Positions 41,701 to 53,700 of a stretch of DNA of 64,000 nt are shown piece by piece. Numbering within the stretch: position 1 is the stretch's first letter; the number at the start of each line of letters is the position of its first letter. Under the pieces are notes generated by a model. That model did no database searches and had not been told where the DNA came from. It saw nothing but the letters and a program-made list of their open reading frames with translations. A program made the position numbers and the translations under genes. Origin of the DNA: Protonemura montana (lineage: Eukaryota; Arthropoda; Insecta; Plecoptera; Nemouridae); contig OX387612.1 in the NCBI GenBank assembly GCA_947568835.1, positions 9,920,001-9,984,000 of the forward strand. Direction: 5' to 3'.

Positions 41701-44700
41701 ATGCCAAGATTAATGATAAACCTAACTAAGGCTAGATTAATTCCTTTTCAGGCAGCATTTGGGGAATGGAACCTTGATCCTCAGCCGTAGCAGCCGATAT
41801 CTCTAGTTCAAGGAATATTTCCTTTTAAGATCTGTCAGTCTCATCAAATACACTTGATCTTCTCAAGATCTTCTTGATCTTGCTCATTGAGCCCAGATGG
41901 TAAAATAGCAATAGCCAAGAAGTATAAAGACGGATGATCCCATGTAACATATCGTTAAGAAATTGATATCACTTTTAGCTTGTTAGAGGAAAATTTCAAT
42001 AATACACAGCTCCCAGAAAGACCAGGCTAGAATTATTGTCAGCCTGTCATTCACTAACTGAGACCAGTGCCACAGGGACAGCACCAATATAGTGTGTCAA
42101 AGTGACGAGGCTAAGCGGTGGCCGGTCCTTGGTGCTGTTGGACAGGAGCAGCTAATACAGTGTGGCAAAGTGACAAGGCTAAGCGGTGGCCGGTCCTTGG
42201 TGCTGTTGGACAGGAGCAGCCAACACAGTGTGTCAAAGGGACAAGGCTAAGCGGTGGCCGGTCCTTGGTGCTGTTGGACAGGAGCAGCCAACACAGTGTG
42301 TCAAAGGGACAAGGCTAAGCGGTGGCCGGTCCTTGGTGCTGTTGGACAGGAGCAGCCAACACAGTGTGTCAAAGTGACAAGGCTAAGCGGTGGCCGGTCC
42401 TTGGTGCTGTTGGACAGGGGCAGGCTGTGTGCCGGCACCGAGATCACTCTCTGCACCTTTCTGTGCCGGGCAAGCTTTTCAATCTTACCAGTCGTGGTTA
42501 ATCTGTCCGTCTGCGTCGACGTGGAACCGTATGTCGTCAATGACGACGATAGCGGCAGTGACGTTGGAAAGTTCAGCGATGATCTCATTTCGCTCGGCGT
42601 TGACTTCATCAGGCGGCCGCGAGAGGATCACGCGGATCAGCTGGTCGGGCTCGTAGATCCAGATCTGCATCGTAATTTGTAATTGGCTTCATGGAGTTTG
42701 AAATATTTGAAAGACAGTTTGAAATTAACAATGATAAAATTACTTAGGCTAAGAAGATATGTTAAAATGGAGAAATATGCAACATTAAAGAATGCTACCG
42801 TAGGGGTAAAGATGTATTGTTCAGATTTTTACAGGTGGACAGTGAAATGTTTTGTTATGGCTGGACATCGACACGATGTTAATTGGAGCAAGTTTGGAGT
42901 CACAAGCAACAAGAACTTGATCAAATCTAAAACGTGAAGCATCAAGTATAACAACTTTACTAAAAATTGTTACACAAAGGCAAATAAAAAGTGAAAAGAT
43001 AAAAGGTAGAATGCAAAAATATTTAGAGATGATTTATTTCTGTATGCTCTAAGTATTTGCAAAAAATTAAGAACTTTTTGATATCTGGAGCTAATGCTCC
43101 ATAATTGTAGAATTTCTGTAAATTTCGGGTCGACCAAAAACATTTTTACTTACTCGGTTTTTTTTTTTAATCCTTGTGATTCTAGTTAATACCACGAATA
43201 AGTGTGCGATCAATTCAATTAGAATCCAAGAAGCCGTTTGGCTGGTTGACAAATACTTTTTTTTACGGTTAGTCACAATGAAGATTTTGCTTCGTTTGCT
43301 TGGTTTGCAACTCAAAGATTCTCTTCAGAGTTTATTTTCAGAAACATGTATTCATTTTTCTGACACATATTCAGAAAGTATGCAATAAAGTAGCGTCGGG
43401 GTTTTACATGAATAAAAAATTAGTAAAAGTGTGAAGCCTTCGTACGGTAAAAATGACCTATTTTGCGATGATTTACGCCCACTTGCAGCATGGCGTGATC
43501 TATGGTTTGATCATAAGGCAGAGTTCGAACAATACCAGACGTTTATTTGTCCTTCAAAAGAGGGCGACACGTAATAAGTAGAGCCAAGATTTTATGGTGT
43601 TATGATTTCGATAATTTCGTGGTAAGCTTTTTGGATTTCGGTGTTATGGCGGTGTTATGGAAAAAGTACAGAATTTCATGTCTATAACAGATTTCAGACA
43701 TAGGTGACGAAAAAAAGAAAAAACGTGTTTTTTATTTGAATTTTAGCGTTTATATCTAAATAGAAAAAAAGGGGTTTTGCGATCTACATTCGAAAGGAAT
43801 GAAGATTTAGGGTAAGCACTGGGATCTTTAATAAAGAAGTGATCAATAATAATTACAATAAAGCAAATATTTAGTGTAGGTCCTCAACATCGGTATTTGT
43901 TAGGGACTTGGAACAAAATTAATAGCACAAATAAATATTTTACATAAATGCCACCATGAAATACATTGTATGGCAGTATGAGCAACACCTACTACTTGTT
44001 AAAACAAGTTTCTATGGTAGCTTCCTTCATTCTTGTTCCTTTGTCAGTCAGCACTAGGTTTTATTGACTAAAAAACCTCTCTACATCAACACTGTTCACT
44101 GGGGCTCAAATAGTTTGCTAAGTCAGAATTGCAAGTTTGAGATTTTTATATCCATTAGAATTTGAATTAGACCCACTGCCTGGTACTAACAACATACTTT
44201 GCAAGATTGTCTTTTTTCTCCCAGACAAGTCTGGTGTTCCAGATTCCACACATCAAAATATATCCATCACTCACAAAGAGTTGCTTTGCTTGATCCTCAA
44301 AAGTCAAAGATTTATTACACCCCATTGAAATTTGAAATCCCAGCTAATCTCTATATAGACTGAATGCATGTGGTGCTGGTGCTCACATGGCAAGGAGGGG
44401 ACGATTCAGCCAACCAATGGCAATAGTTTCCTACAGCAAACAATTTGCCCCACTACTTCTACCCCCTAAGCTTAGGAATGTTGACAGCATTTGAAGAGAA
44501 ACAGACCTGAATATGACAAATTCATGGGAATGTGTGTTTATAGAGATAACATAAACATTTTAAATATTGTGTATGGAAATAAGTGGCTATTTCGCAAAAT
44601 ACACATATTTCAGTGAAATAGCTTCATTATCTCTTAATTTAGCATAAAAAAAAATGGGTTATTTTATTTGTTTATTTATTTTGCGTGAAATATAGTTTGA

Positions 44701-47700
44701 TAAAAATGAAAAAAAACCGATTATCTGAAATTTATGATAATTGGATGGGAAAAGGCTCATTTCGCGATGATTTCGCGGGAAATAGCTGATTTCGTTGTTA
44801 TGGATGATTTTTCGTGAATTTCGCGTTTTGTCGCGATGAGCTTCTTACATATTTGAGATGGGAATTCAATGAATCGCACTCATTTGTAAGAAAAACAAGA
44901 GATAAGAACAATTCGCGATTTCGCGAATCACCATATAATCGTGGCTCTAGTAATAAGGTCAAAACAAGCACAACTTCTGAAGTTTAAATTCCCCTGCTTA
45001 TTCATCTAATGGCCGATCGTAATTAGTGGTGATAATGATTTAATTACCGATTGGTCAAGAAGGTAACAGTTATAAGTTATAACACAAGGAAAAAGGCATG
45101 CCTATCGCAATCGAACATTATCTATAACGGCCAGAAATTTAAGCAGCACAACCCAGCGCAGTAAGGACAGCAGGAACTAAAAAAATAACTTGTCAAAAAA
45201 ACCTAATAACAAAGCTTTTTATAGTGAAGAAGACGAATTCTTGGACAAATCATTTGGCCCTACATGATCCAGATGTTATGATTGCCGCTCTTTGCAATAC
45301 GTGTATCATATATGAATATAATTATTCTACTGTTATTATTCTGTATTGGTTGTTTTGAAACATGTTTATAATTTACCTGTCAATATCACTGTAAGTGACA
45401 ACAATGATGCAATACACAGAATGAACACATTTGTTCAACTTGACACAAAGGCTTGTGTATCTAAGATTAACCTATAAATGGTTGATTGTTGATTTCAGAG
45501 TAGAGAACTGTTGGGCTGTGATGAAGAAATGTCAAGATATTGACAGTGGAGACTCACGTGAACTCTGGCGGTAGCCTCGCGGTTTGGACTCGCGATCTCG
45601 CGTGCGACTACGTCGACGATGAAGCGGTCTTGGTTGTACTCGGCCATGTAGTTGGTGGTGACAAGTTTGCCGTCCTGCGAGACGTTGAACGGAGATGGAA
45701 CGATGGACCCGGTGGAGCGCAGGGCGCCGTATCTGTCGAATCATTTTCACTTTTAGCAAAGTTCTTTGAACGAAAAATTTTGTTTTAATTGTTTTCTATC
45801 ATACATTTTTTTCTTTAAAATGGCAGAAAACATTATATAGGCAATGTTGGGCCAAATCTAACCAAATCATTTGCTTTCTTTTCCTTCAACTTCTTCATTC
45901 TTCTGCTTTGTCAAAACCAATTTCTTAGATACTTCTTTGTCCATCCAACTTTCTCTTCTATTTTACACCATTTCCTCTTCTTTCCTCCACACCTACTTGC
46001 ACTTTCTGCATATGTCTTCCTCTTCTCCTTCTCTCATATATATATGTGTTTGAAATCTTTGCTAACAATCATTCTTTGACCATTTTCAAAAATTACCACA
46101 ATTATAAAAATTAGTATAGAAAACGGATTCTAATTTTTCACGGTTAAGGTTATCGGAGTAATTCTTTGTTGGTTTCGATTTTTGATCTTTAAAAAAGTGA
46201 AAAAATCTTGAAAAACATTACTATCTATTTTATTTTAGAAAAAACTTTCCCTTAGGCCTATTAAATGATTAATATTTAATGAGAAGGGATTGAATAATAT
46301 AATTATTGTATTGCTTACTACCTCGAGCTGTTTATCTAAAAGATATCGTGGCTTGAATTTGAAGCCCCACATCAGACAGCGACAAAATAGAACCAATTTT
46401 CTGACTAATAGGAAACGCTTTAGCAACAACTGCAAGCGCAAGCTGCAATGTGCAAGCTCACATTTTGGTGAGCTAGAAAAGTTTCTTAATAAGAAAAGCA
46501 ACACTGCAGCATCAGGCCTGGAATGGAAACCATTGTACGTTTTATACCATGTAAATGGACATCTTGATAAAAGTATGAACGTAACGTACTTGTAGAGGTT
46601 AGATGCAGAGAGGAAGTACAAAATGGTTCCATTGTCGCCAAAGTCCAAATCGACAGCGGAAAGTTTGACGACAAACTCGTTGATGCTCGCCATCGCGTTG
46701 ATACCTGTAAGAAACGGAGGAAATCAATCGAGACGCAACTCAATATTCAAAAGTATGCGCGGTAACCTTGCACAAAATGGCTACCAAATGACTTCACTAC
46801 CGACTGAAATGGAAGATGCTGCCAGCTGGAGTTACCATTGTTTTGAGTGTCAAGAAATTGTATTTCGTTATATCTAGCACTTGCATTTGAGACTGGTTTA
46901 TGGCTCAATTAATCTTTGTTAATTCTAACCTCAACGATTGATGTACATTATTATTTTAAATTATATTTATTTGACTTTAGTCACTACAATCCTTTTGTTA
47001 CCTGAGAAAAAACTGAACAATTTAGGCTCATATAAGGACCATGTACTTGTCAACAACAATAAAATACAATTGTATCGATTACATGTATCAAATGTATGTG
47101 ATGTACATACATGTGTGTCTGTGCCATAGGGTGGCACCTACCGAGCTACCACATGTTGCCGACTCAATTGCTCAGCAAAAAGTTTAAAACTAACACTGGC
47201 CTTCTGACTTTGCCAATAGACTCAATTGCAAAAAGCACTAATATATTAGAAACAGGAGTAGCTTTGAAATTTTTATTTAGATGAAATCTTATTTAAATTG
47301 CAAATGCTTGTAATGCGCGAGGTATTTTATTATTATAAACACTACTTATAACCATCTCAAAAATTGATGCCTAAACGGGGACTCGAACCCCGATCTCCAC
47401 CTATCGCGGGTGTTGCTCTAACCTATTGAGCTACTTGGACACTTGCTTTTTGAGGCGATTTTATAGAAAAAATGTGATTTTGAATTGATATTTACATAAA
47501 ATCTTTGTTTTAGAAAAATAGATATTCAATGTGACAAGATGTATCAATATATTTTTTAGTCTTGTAAAGATACTTAAAGGCTAGAAGGATGGAACTTTAA
47601 CTGACCAGTATAATAGTTGGCATGTTCAAATGTAGGAGCATTGTCGTTCTCGTCCAAGACGAATATTTGCACGTTGACCGTGCTCATGTCACCGTCCCCG

Positions 47701-50700
47701 TCATCGACCCGATATTTGTCTCGATTTCCGAACAAGTCCGGGTCGTTGGTCGCCTTCACTTTGAGGTTGTACTCGTCTCGTTTCTCGCGGTCGAACGATT
47801 GGGTCGCGTAGAGCGTCCCCTCTGTTTTGTCGATGCTGAACACCGAGTCTTCATTGCCGTGCGTTATGTAGTAGTACACTCGCGCGTGCTTGCCTGGAAT
47901 TTTATTTTGTTGCTTTTTATTTGTAGCCGCTTGCAGTTGAAAGAGAAATGTTCAGTTCTTAGAGATTTTAATTGGAAAAATGAAAAATTTACTTTACAAA
48001 TTTTACCTTTTTATGATTAAATACGACATAAAAAAAGTTTTTTCTAAATTGATTACAAACTTCAGGCAAGTATCATTTCGTCAACAAAAATAAAACAAAC
48101 TTTTTTCGTCTGAAACCCAGATCTTTAATTAAGAAAGAATATGCTTTGTGAAAACAAAACATGTAAAGCTAATACTCGGCACATTTTTTTTGAACTCAAA
48201 GCTTGGTTGAAAATTAAAGCTTTCTACGTTTAAATTTTAAAAGGAGGCAATCAAAAATTATACTTCGTTTTAGTGAAAGCTTACAAAACATTTTAGAATC
48301 AACTGCAGGTGTAGTTGTAATTTTTACAATATGCATTTTCCACATGCATTCCAACTTTTTTCTACTTTTTTCTATTGTGATAAAGGAAAAAGTCAAAAAG
48401 TTATCCAACAATTATCTTCTATTGCGGCCTGCCACTCCCGCTCGGTAAGTTCCGTTCTCTGCTTCTACCCTTCCAATAAACATATTTGTTTACTTCTATC
48501 AGAAAATGTCGCACTCATGATAAGTTCAAAGTACGTCCAGCTAGATGTTGGCAAAATTAGGACAGTGATCTTTTCAGGAGCATACCTTCGTCTCGGTCGT
48601 GTGCGGTGAGTTTTCCGACGGCAAGTGGTGCAGCTGCGTTCTCCGCGACATGGAAAGTGAAATACGGAGCCGAGAACTCAGGACTGTTGTCGTTTGTGTC
48701 GACCAAAAGCACGGTGAGGAACCGCAGCGTCTCGTACGAGATGGGTGAGCCGTGGTCTTTCGCCACCAGGATCAGCTGGGAAAGTAGGGTTATCGTCAAC
48801 TTTGAAAATTCTATGCTTTAACCACAGATTGACATACCATTCTGTGCTTTAACCAAGATATTCTGAAAATTTTACAAAAATAATTTTTTGTTAGAAACTT
48901 TGAAAAAAAAATATTTCCGCATAATTTGGCATAGTTTAAACTTTTGGTAGCCATGGTGATGCTAAGATTGACTGACAGAGCTTCTTAATTTTGCTATCTT
49001 ATGTTACCACGGGTATATCATGGCCTAGCATAGGAGTTTCAATGGTAGATTCAACGTTTGGTAGCCATGAAGATGCTGAGATCACCTGACAGAGCTTCTC
49101 AATTCTGCTATCTTATGTTACCACGGGTATATCATGGCCTAGCATAGGAGGTTCAATGGTAGATTCAACGTTTGGTAGCCATGGAGATGCTGAGATTGCC
49201 TGACAGAGCTTCTCAATTCTGCTATCTTATGTTACCACAAGTAAATCGCACAACCAGAGCCTTAAATAAGAAATAACGCACCTCGTAAGTGGCCTTGACT
49301 TCTCGGTCCAGGATAATCTTTGTGCGAAGCTCCCCTGTCTCCGAGTTGATAAAGAACGAGTCCGTCTCCTGAACGTTATCGTCAGCGACTTTGAGGTGGT
49401 ACGACAAGCGACCATTCTCTCCGATGTCTTTGTCGGAAGCCTTCACGGTCATCACGAGATAGTCGGCAAGACCCGCGTTCTGGTGGGGCAAGCACATCGG
49501 GTGATATTTCACCGAGCAAGCCGCAAGATTGTGTACAGAGAATAAATATTTTCCCAATAAAAATTACTCAGGAGTGCTGCGGGTTGAAGAACCCTTTTCT
49601 TGGTTCTCTCATGGGCTAAAACGTCAAGTTTGAGAAATCTTGACTGGTACAAAAATGTTCAAATATCTTAATTGAATGTTCATACTAGATGCCATAAATA
49701 ATTTATAAAATTAAGATAATTTAGATAGTTTAAAAGTTTAGGAAAATGGAATATTTCAACTAGGTTGGGCACAGAGCGTTATAATTATGCGTGCTAGTTA
49801 ATCACAGTTAACCAAAAAATCACTTGAGAACTTAAAAAAAATTAAGCGACCTAAACTTTACCCTTATCTAAATTTCCACGAGGTAGAACTAAAAGGAAAA
49901 CCACTTTAAAGCCTTTCAAGTTTCAAGCACCTTATTTGGGGTAATCTTTAGAGGTTAAGAGGCTAGATGTGAATGACACTTAAGTCCAGTTTTTTCAAAT
50001 TCATCGATTCTAAGTTACGCATCTAGCTCACATAAACATCTGAATTACACTGCAAATTATTGGAAGACATTACAGTAATTATTTCAACTCCTTCTTCCAC
50101 TTGGAGTTAAAAAATATGTAAAGATCTAAAACTGGAGCTTACCTCCGGCACTTCCACCGTCGCGTTGGCATTTTGCGGCATAACGAACACCGGCTTATTC
50201 TGGTTGACGTCTTGGATCTCAACGTCGACGCCGCATTGGTCGAAGTGCAGGCCATCGGTTGCCTCTACGACCAATTGAACTGTGGAGGCGTGACCGATCA
50301 ACGACGTTGCCGGGTAAAGGATGCCCGTTGCTTCGTCCAGGTGGAACAAACCTGGAACATAGGGAACAATTCAAGACTTCAGAACACACTTGAAGTTGTG
50401 CTGGAGATGGCAGTAACAATTTTGTTGGTGATAATTTAAAAATAAATTCGATCAGATCAAAAACAGGTCAAAAGAAGTCTGACACAACAAATCTTTTAAA
50501 ACGTTTAGAAAATCCAAATAAAAAAATAACCATTGAGTATCGATTATATTTTTTTAACAAGAATTTAAATAAAAATTTCACTAAATTGTAAAAAAAAAAA
50601 ATTGTTACAAAAATTCAAATAAAGAGACAAGATGTATTTACATATTTACCTAGTATTTACAGACAATAAGAATTACGCATTGTAGAGTTTAAGGAGAATA

Positions 50701-53700
50701 GATATTTTTATATATAACATCTCGCTCTTATGTTTCGACCACTTTTGAGAATTTTAAATGGTCAAGAAATTATTTGACCGATTCCTCTAAAAATCCAGGA
50801 AAATCTAAGTTAAAAAGACACTAAGGTATCCTGAAATTTCATCACAATTAAACGTGGTACAGCTGAAAACCAACATATATTAGCTCCAGCGTCAGGCTGC
50901 ACCCGTAGCGACTTACCGGCATCGTTCCCGGACAGAATCCGGTACGAAAGTGCGCCCGTGATGTCCGGGTCCTCGGCACGGACTTGCACGATCGGCGCCG
51001 GCGGTCGAATTGCCACGTTTTCAACGACCGAGACTTTGTAACTTCGTTGCACAAACAACGGAGCATTGTCGTTTGCATCCGTCAACTTGATGTGCACCTG
51101 CAATTCAATTTGAAATTGAACTAATTTGAAGTTTGAAATTTGTACCTATTTATGGTGTTTAGCTGGTAACTGAATTACAACTGAGTTGTGATGGTTTTTA
51201 GACTCATGTCTATTTAATTTATCCTTAGCACTAGTTTTAAGAAAAACTATTTGAACTGGGTTTTGAATGCTACGTAAAGGGCTACTAAATATCCTGACGT
51301 TTCGCAACATGTACTAGTTACTTCTTCAGAGGTTTGAGCAGTCCTGACAATTTTCCGATAACAAAAGAACCACATGTGATTGTTTCACATAACGTTAGGA
51401 CAACCTCGAAAAATTTGCGTTTTTTCCATACACATAATTAGTTAGTTAAAAAACGCCAATGTGTTCGAGATCTTATTTCAGAAAATACATAATACCAACA
51501 TTAGTTTTTAAGTTAATGACCCTAATTATTTTGTTTGGATGCATTTAGGATGCTTGATCTAGGTAATTGTTATAATTTTATGTGGTTCTGTTGTTATCGG
51601 AAAATTGTCAGGACTGCTCTAACCCTTGATAAAGTAACAGGTACAAGTTACGAAACGCCGGGAAATTTAGTAGCCCTTTACTTAGCATTCAAAACCCAGT
51701 TCAAATAGTTTTTCTTACAACTGAGTTTTTTTTTTAACATTTCGTGTAAATGCCCCAAATGCCACGTGAAGTTCAAACAAAGCAACTCACCGTAACCGCC
51801 ATAGTTTTCCTCGTGTCTGGAGGCGCCCCGTCTGAAGCCATGACTTGGATTGTGATCTCATCCATAGCCTCGCGATCGAGCAGCCCCGGGTTGGCGACCG
51901 TGACCTCTCCCGTATCGCGATCGACGGCAAAGTCTGCGCTGTGCTCGCCGATGAGGCTGTAGCTGACGGTGCCGAGGGAATCTGCATCCGCGTCGATTGC
52001 TGTCACCTGGACCACAGGCGTCCCGCTGGGGGAGTTCTCAGCTAGCGTTGCTTCGTATACGTCCTGTGACGTGGGAAGGGAATCGATGTTATGGTTTATT
52101 TATTTATTTATTTAATGCTGCGTACAATAACATACTATTTGTGTGAGCCTTGGTGCTAAGGAACATATGCCGTGAAGATAAAAAATTAGGTCTATGTCCT
52201 ATAAAGACCTATGTCAACCATGCAAATAACAACCAGTCTTTTATAAGGTGGTATTATGAACACTAAAAATTAATTGTAAATTAGAATACTGGTGAATTTA
52301 CCCATCATTTAATGTCTTTTCTAAGCCGACATATGTATTCGATAGCCTATTCTTTGGACTCGTATCTACTTTATATAATCTGATTACTAATTAAAAAAAT
52401 ATATACATTGATATTAAATATTAACACGTTCTGAATGTTTGTCAAACTATATTTTCCCAAATATTGTTAAAGTAAGTCACAAATCCTTATTAAAGTTAGG
52501 CAATTGTTACTAAAGTTTAATAAAACAGTTACTCTAGTTGACATTTAGAATTCAGACTGGAATTAGCTTTTTTTTAAATAACCGAGAGCAATTAGGTTAC
52601 CTTGGAGAAGATAGGATCATGGTCGTTGATGTTGATGACTTTGACTGTTACATCGACGAACGCCGACTTTCTCGGTACTCCTGAGTCGTAAGCAACGACG
52701 GTGAAGTTTAAAGCAGGTTCCGTTTCGAAGTCCAGTCTAGCCTTGGTTCGTACCAATCCTGGAAAATAAGACCGTCTCGTAATGCGACTCCAAAAGCCAA
52801 AAGCGACAACTCAGTACCGATTAAGAAAAGAACACTAGGTTTTTTATTATTATGAACACTATAACCGTCTCAAAAATTGATGCCCAAACGGGGACTCGAA
52901 CCCCGATCTCTACCTGTCGCGGGTGTTGCTCTAACCCATTGAGCTACTTGTACACTGGCTTTTTGAGACGATTTTAGTGCATTTGATGAGAATGACAGAT
53001 CTCTAAGGAGTTTGCAATTTAAATAAGATTTCAAATAGGTTACTAGGTTTGTTACAGGTGAAGATAGCCAGAGTATTTTCTATGTCTGTACAACATACGG
53101 GACTTTTCTTTTTTGCACTTTCACTTTTTTAACCTAAGAAATATAAGACAAGTGAATTTGGGAAATGTTTACATAAAGGAAAGCAAACTTTGCCAAAAGT
53201 GTTTAATGCTGTGTTGAGGACAGAAAGAGAGAGGGCGCTCAAAATACCGGAGAAGAAAATATCCTAACCGTGACATAGACAACTTGTTGAAACATGAAAA
53301 TTCTTGGGAATTCTAGATATTTCTCGACAAATGCATAACGCGATGCCAATTTTCTTCTCTGATTAGTTGCGTTCACTTTCTCTTTCACCCTTTACTACAA
53401 TCAATATCCTGTCTCTTCGCACCCTATTCGCATGACAATAATATTAGAGAAATAGTAGCAAGAAACAGCAATAATGATGCAATTTTTGACAACTGCTCTG
53501 AATGGTAGCTTGACATAGCATTAGTAAAACCGTCGGCAATTTTATTCCACGCAGCATAATTTCCAACACTTCTGATAAGATTCGCTCCTCTCTTTATCAA
53601 TTTCATGAAATCTAGCAGCTGAAATAAAAACCAATCAAACCTCACCGGTGACATTGTTGACCGAGAAGAATTCAGATTCGGGTTCGATCTCGTACGACGC

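Larger units (their letters stand above)
40147..42664 (-). other. Membrane-proximal domain and TM segment of the cadherin
   Basis: Exons 42664-42489 and 41550-41415 encode IYEPDQLIRVILSRPPDEVN ... IRFHVDADGQIN and MYLHMVDKATQTIAPVPAML. The layout matches the membrane-adjacent (MAD-like) domain of cadherin-23. Exon 40771-40647 holds the single TM helix, ALAALIALLIVMFVGVITFV, followed by VVCCCLRHW with a Cys cluster that could be palmitoylated. Exon 40248-40147 starts the cytoplasmic tail and ends LNTTENPLWIEQ. Confidence 0.8.
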
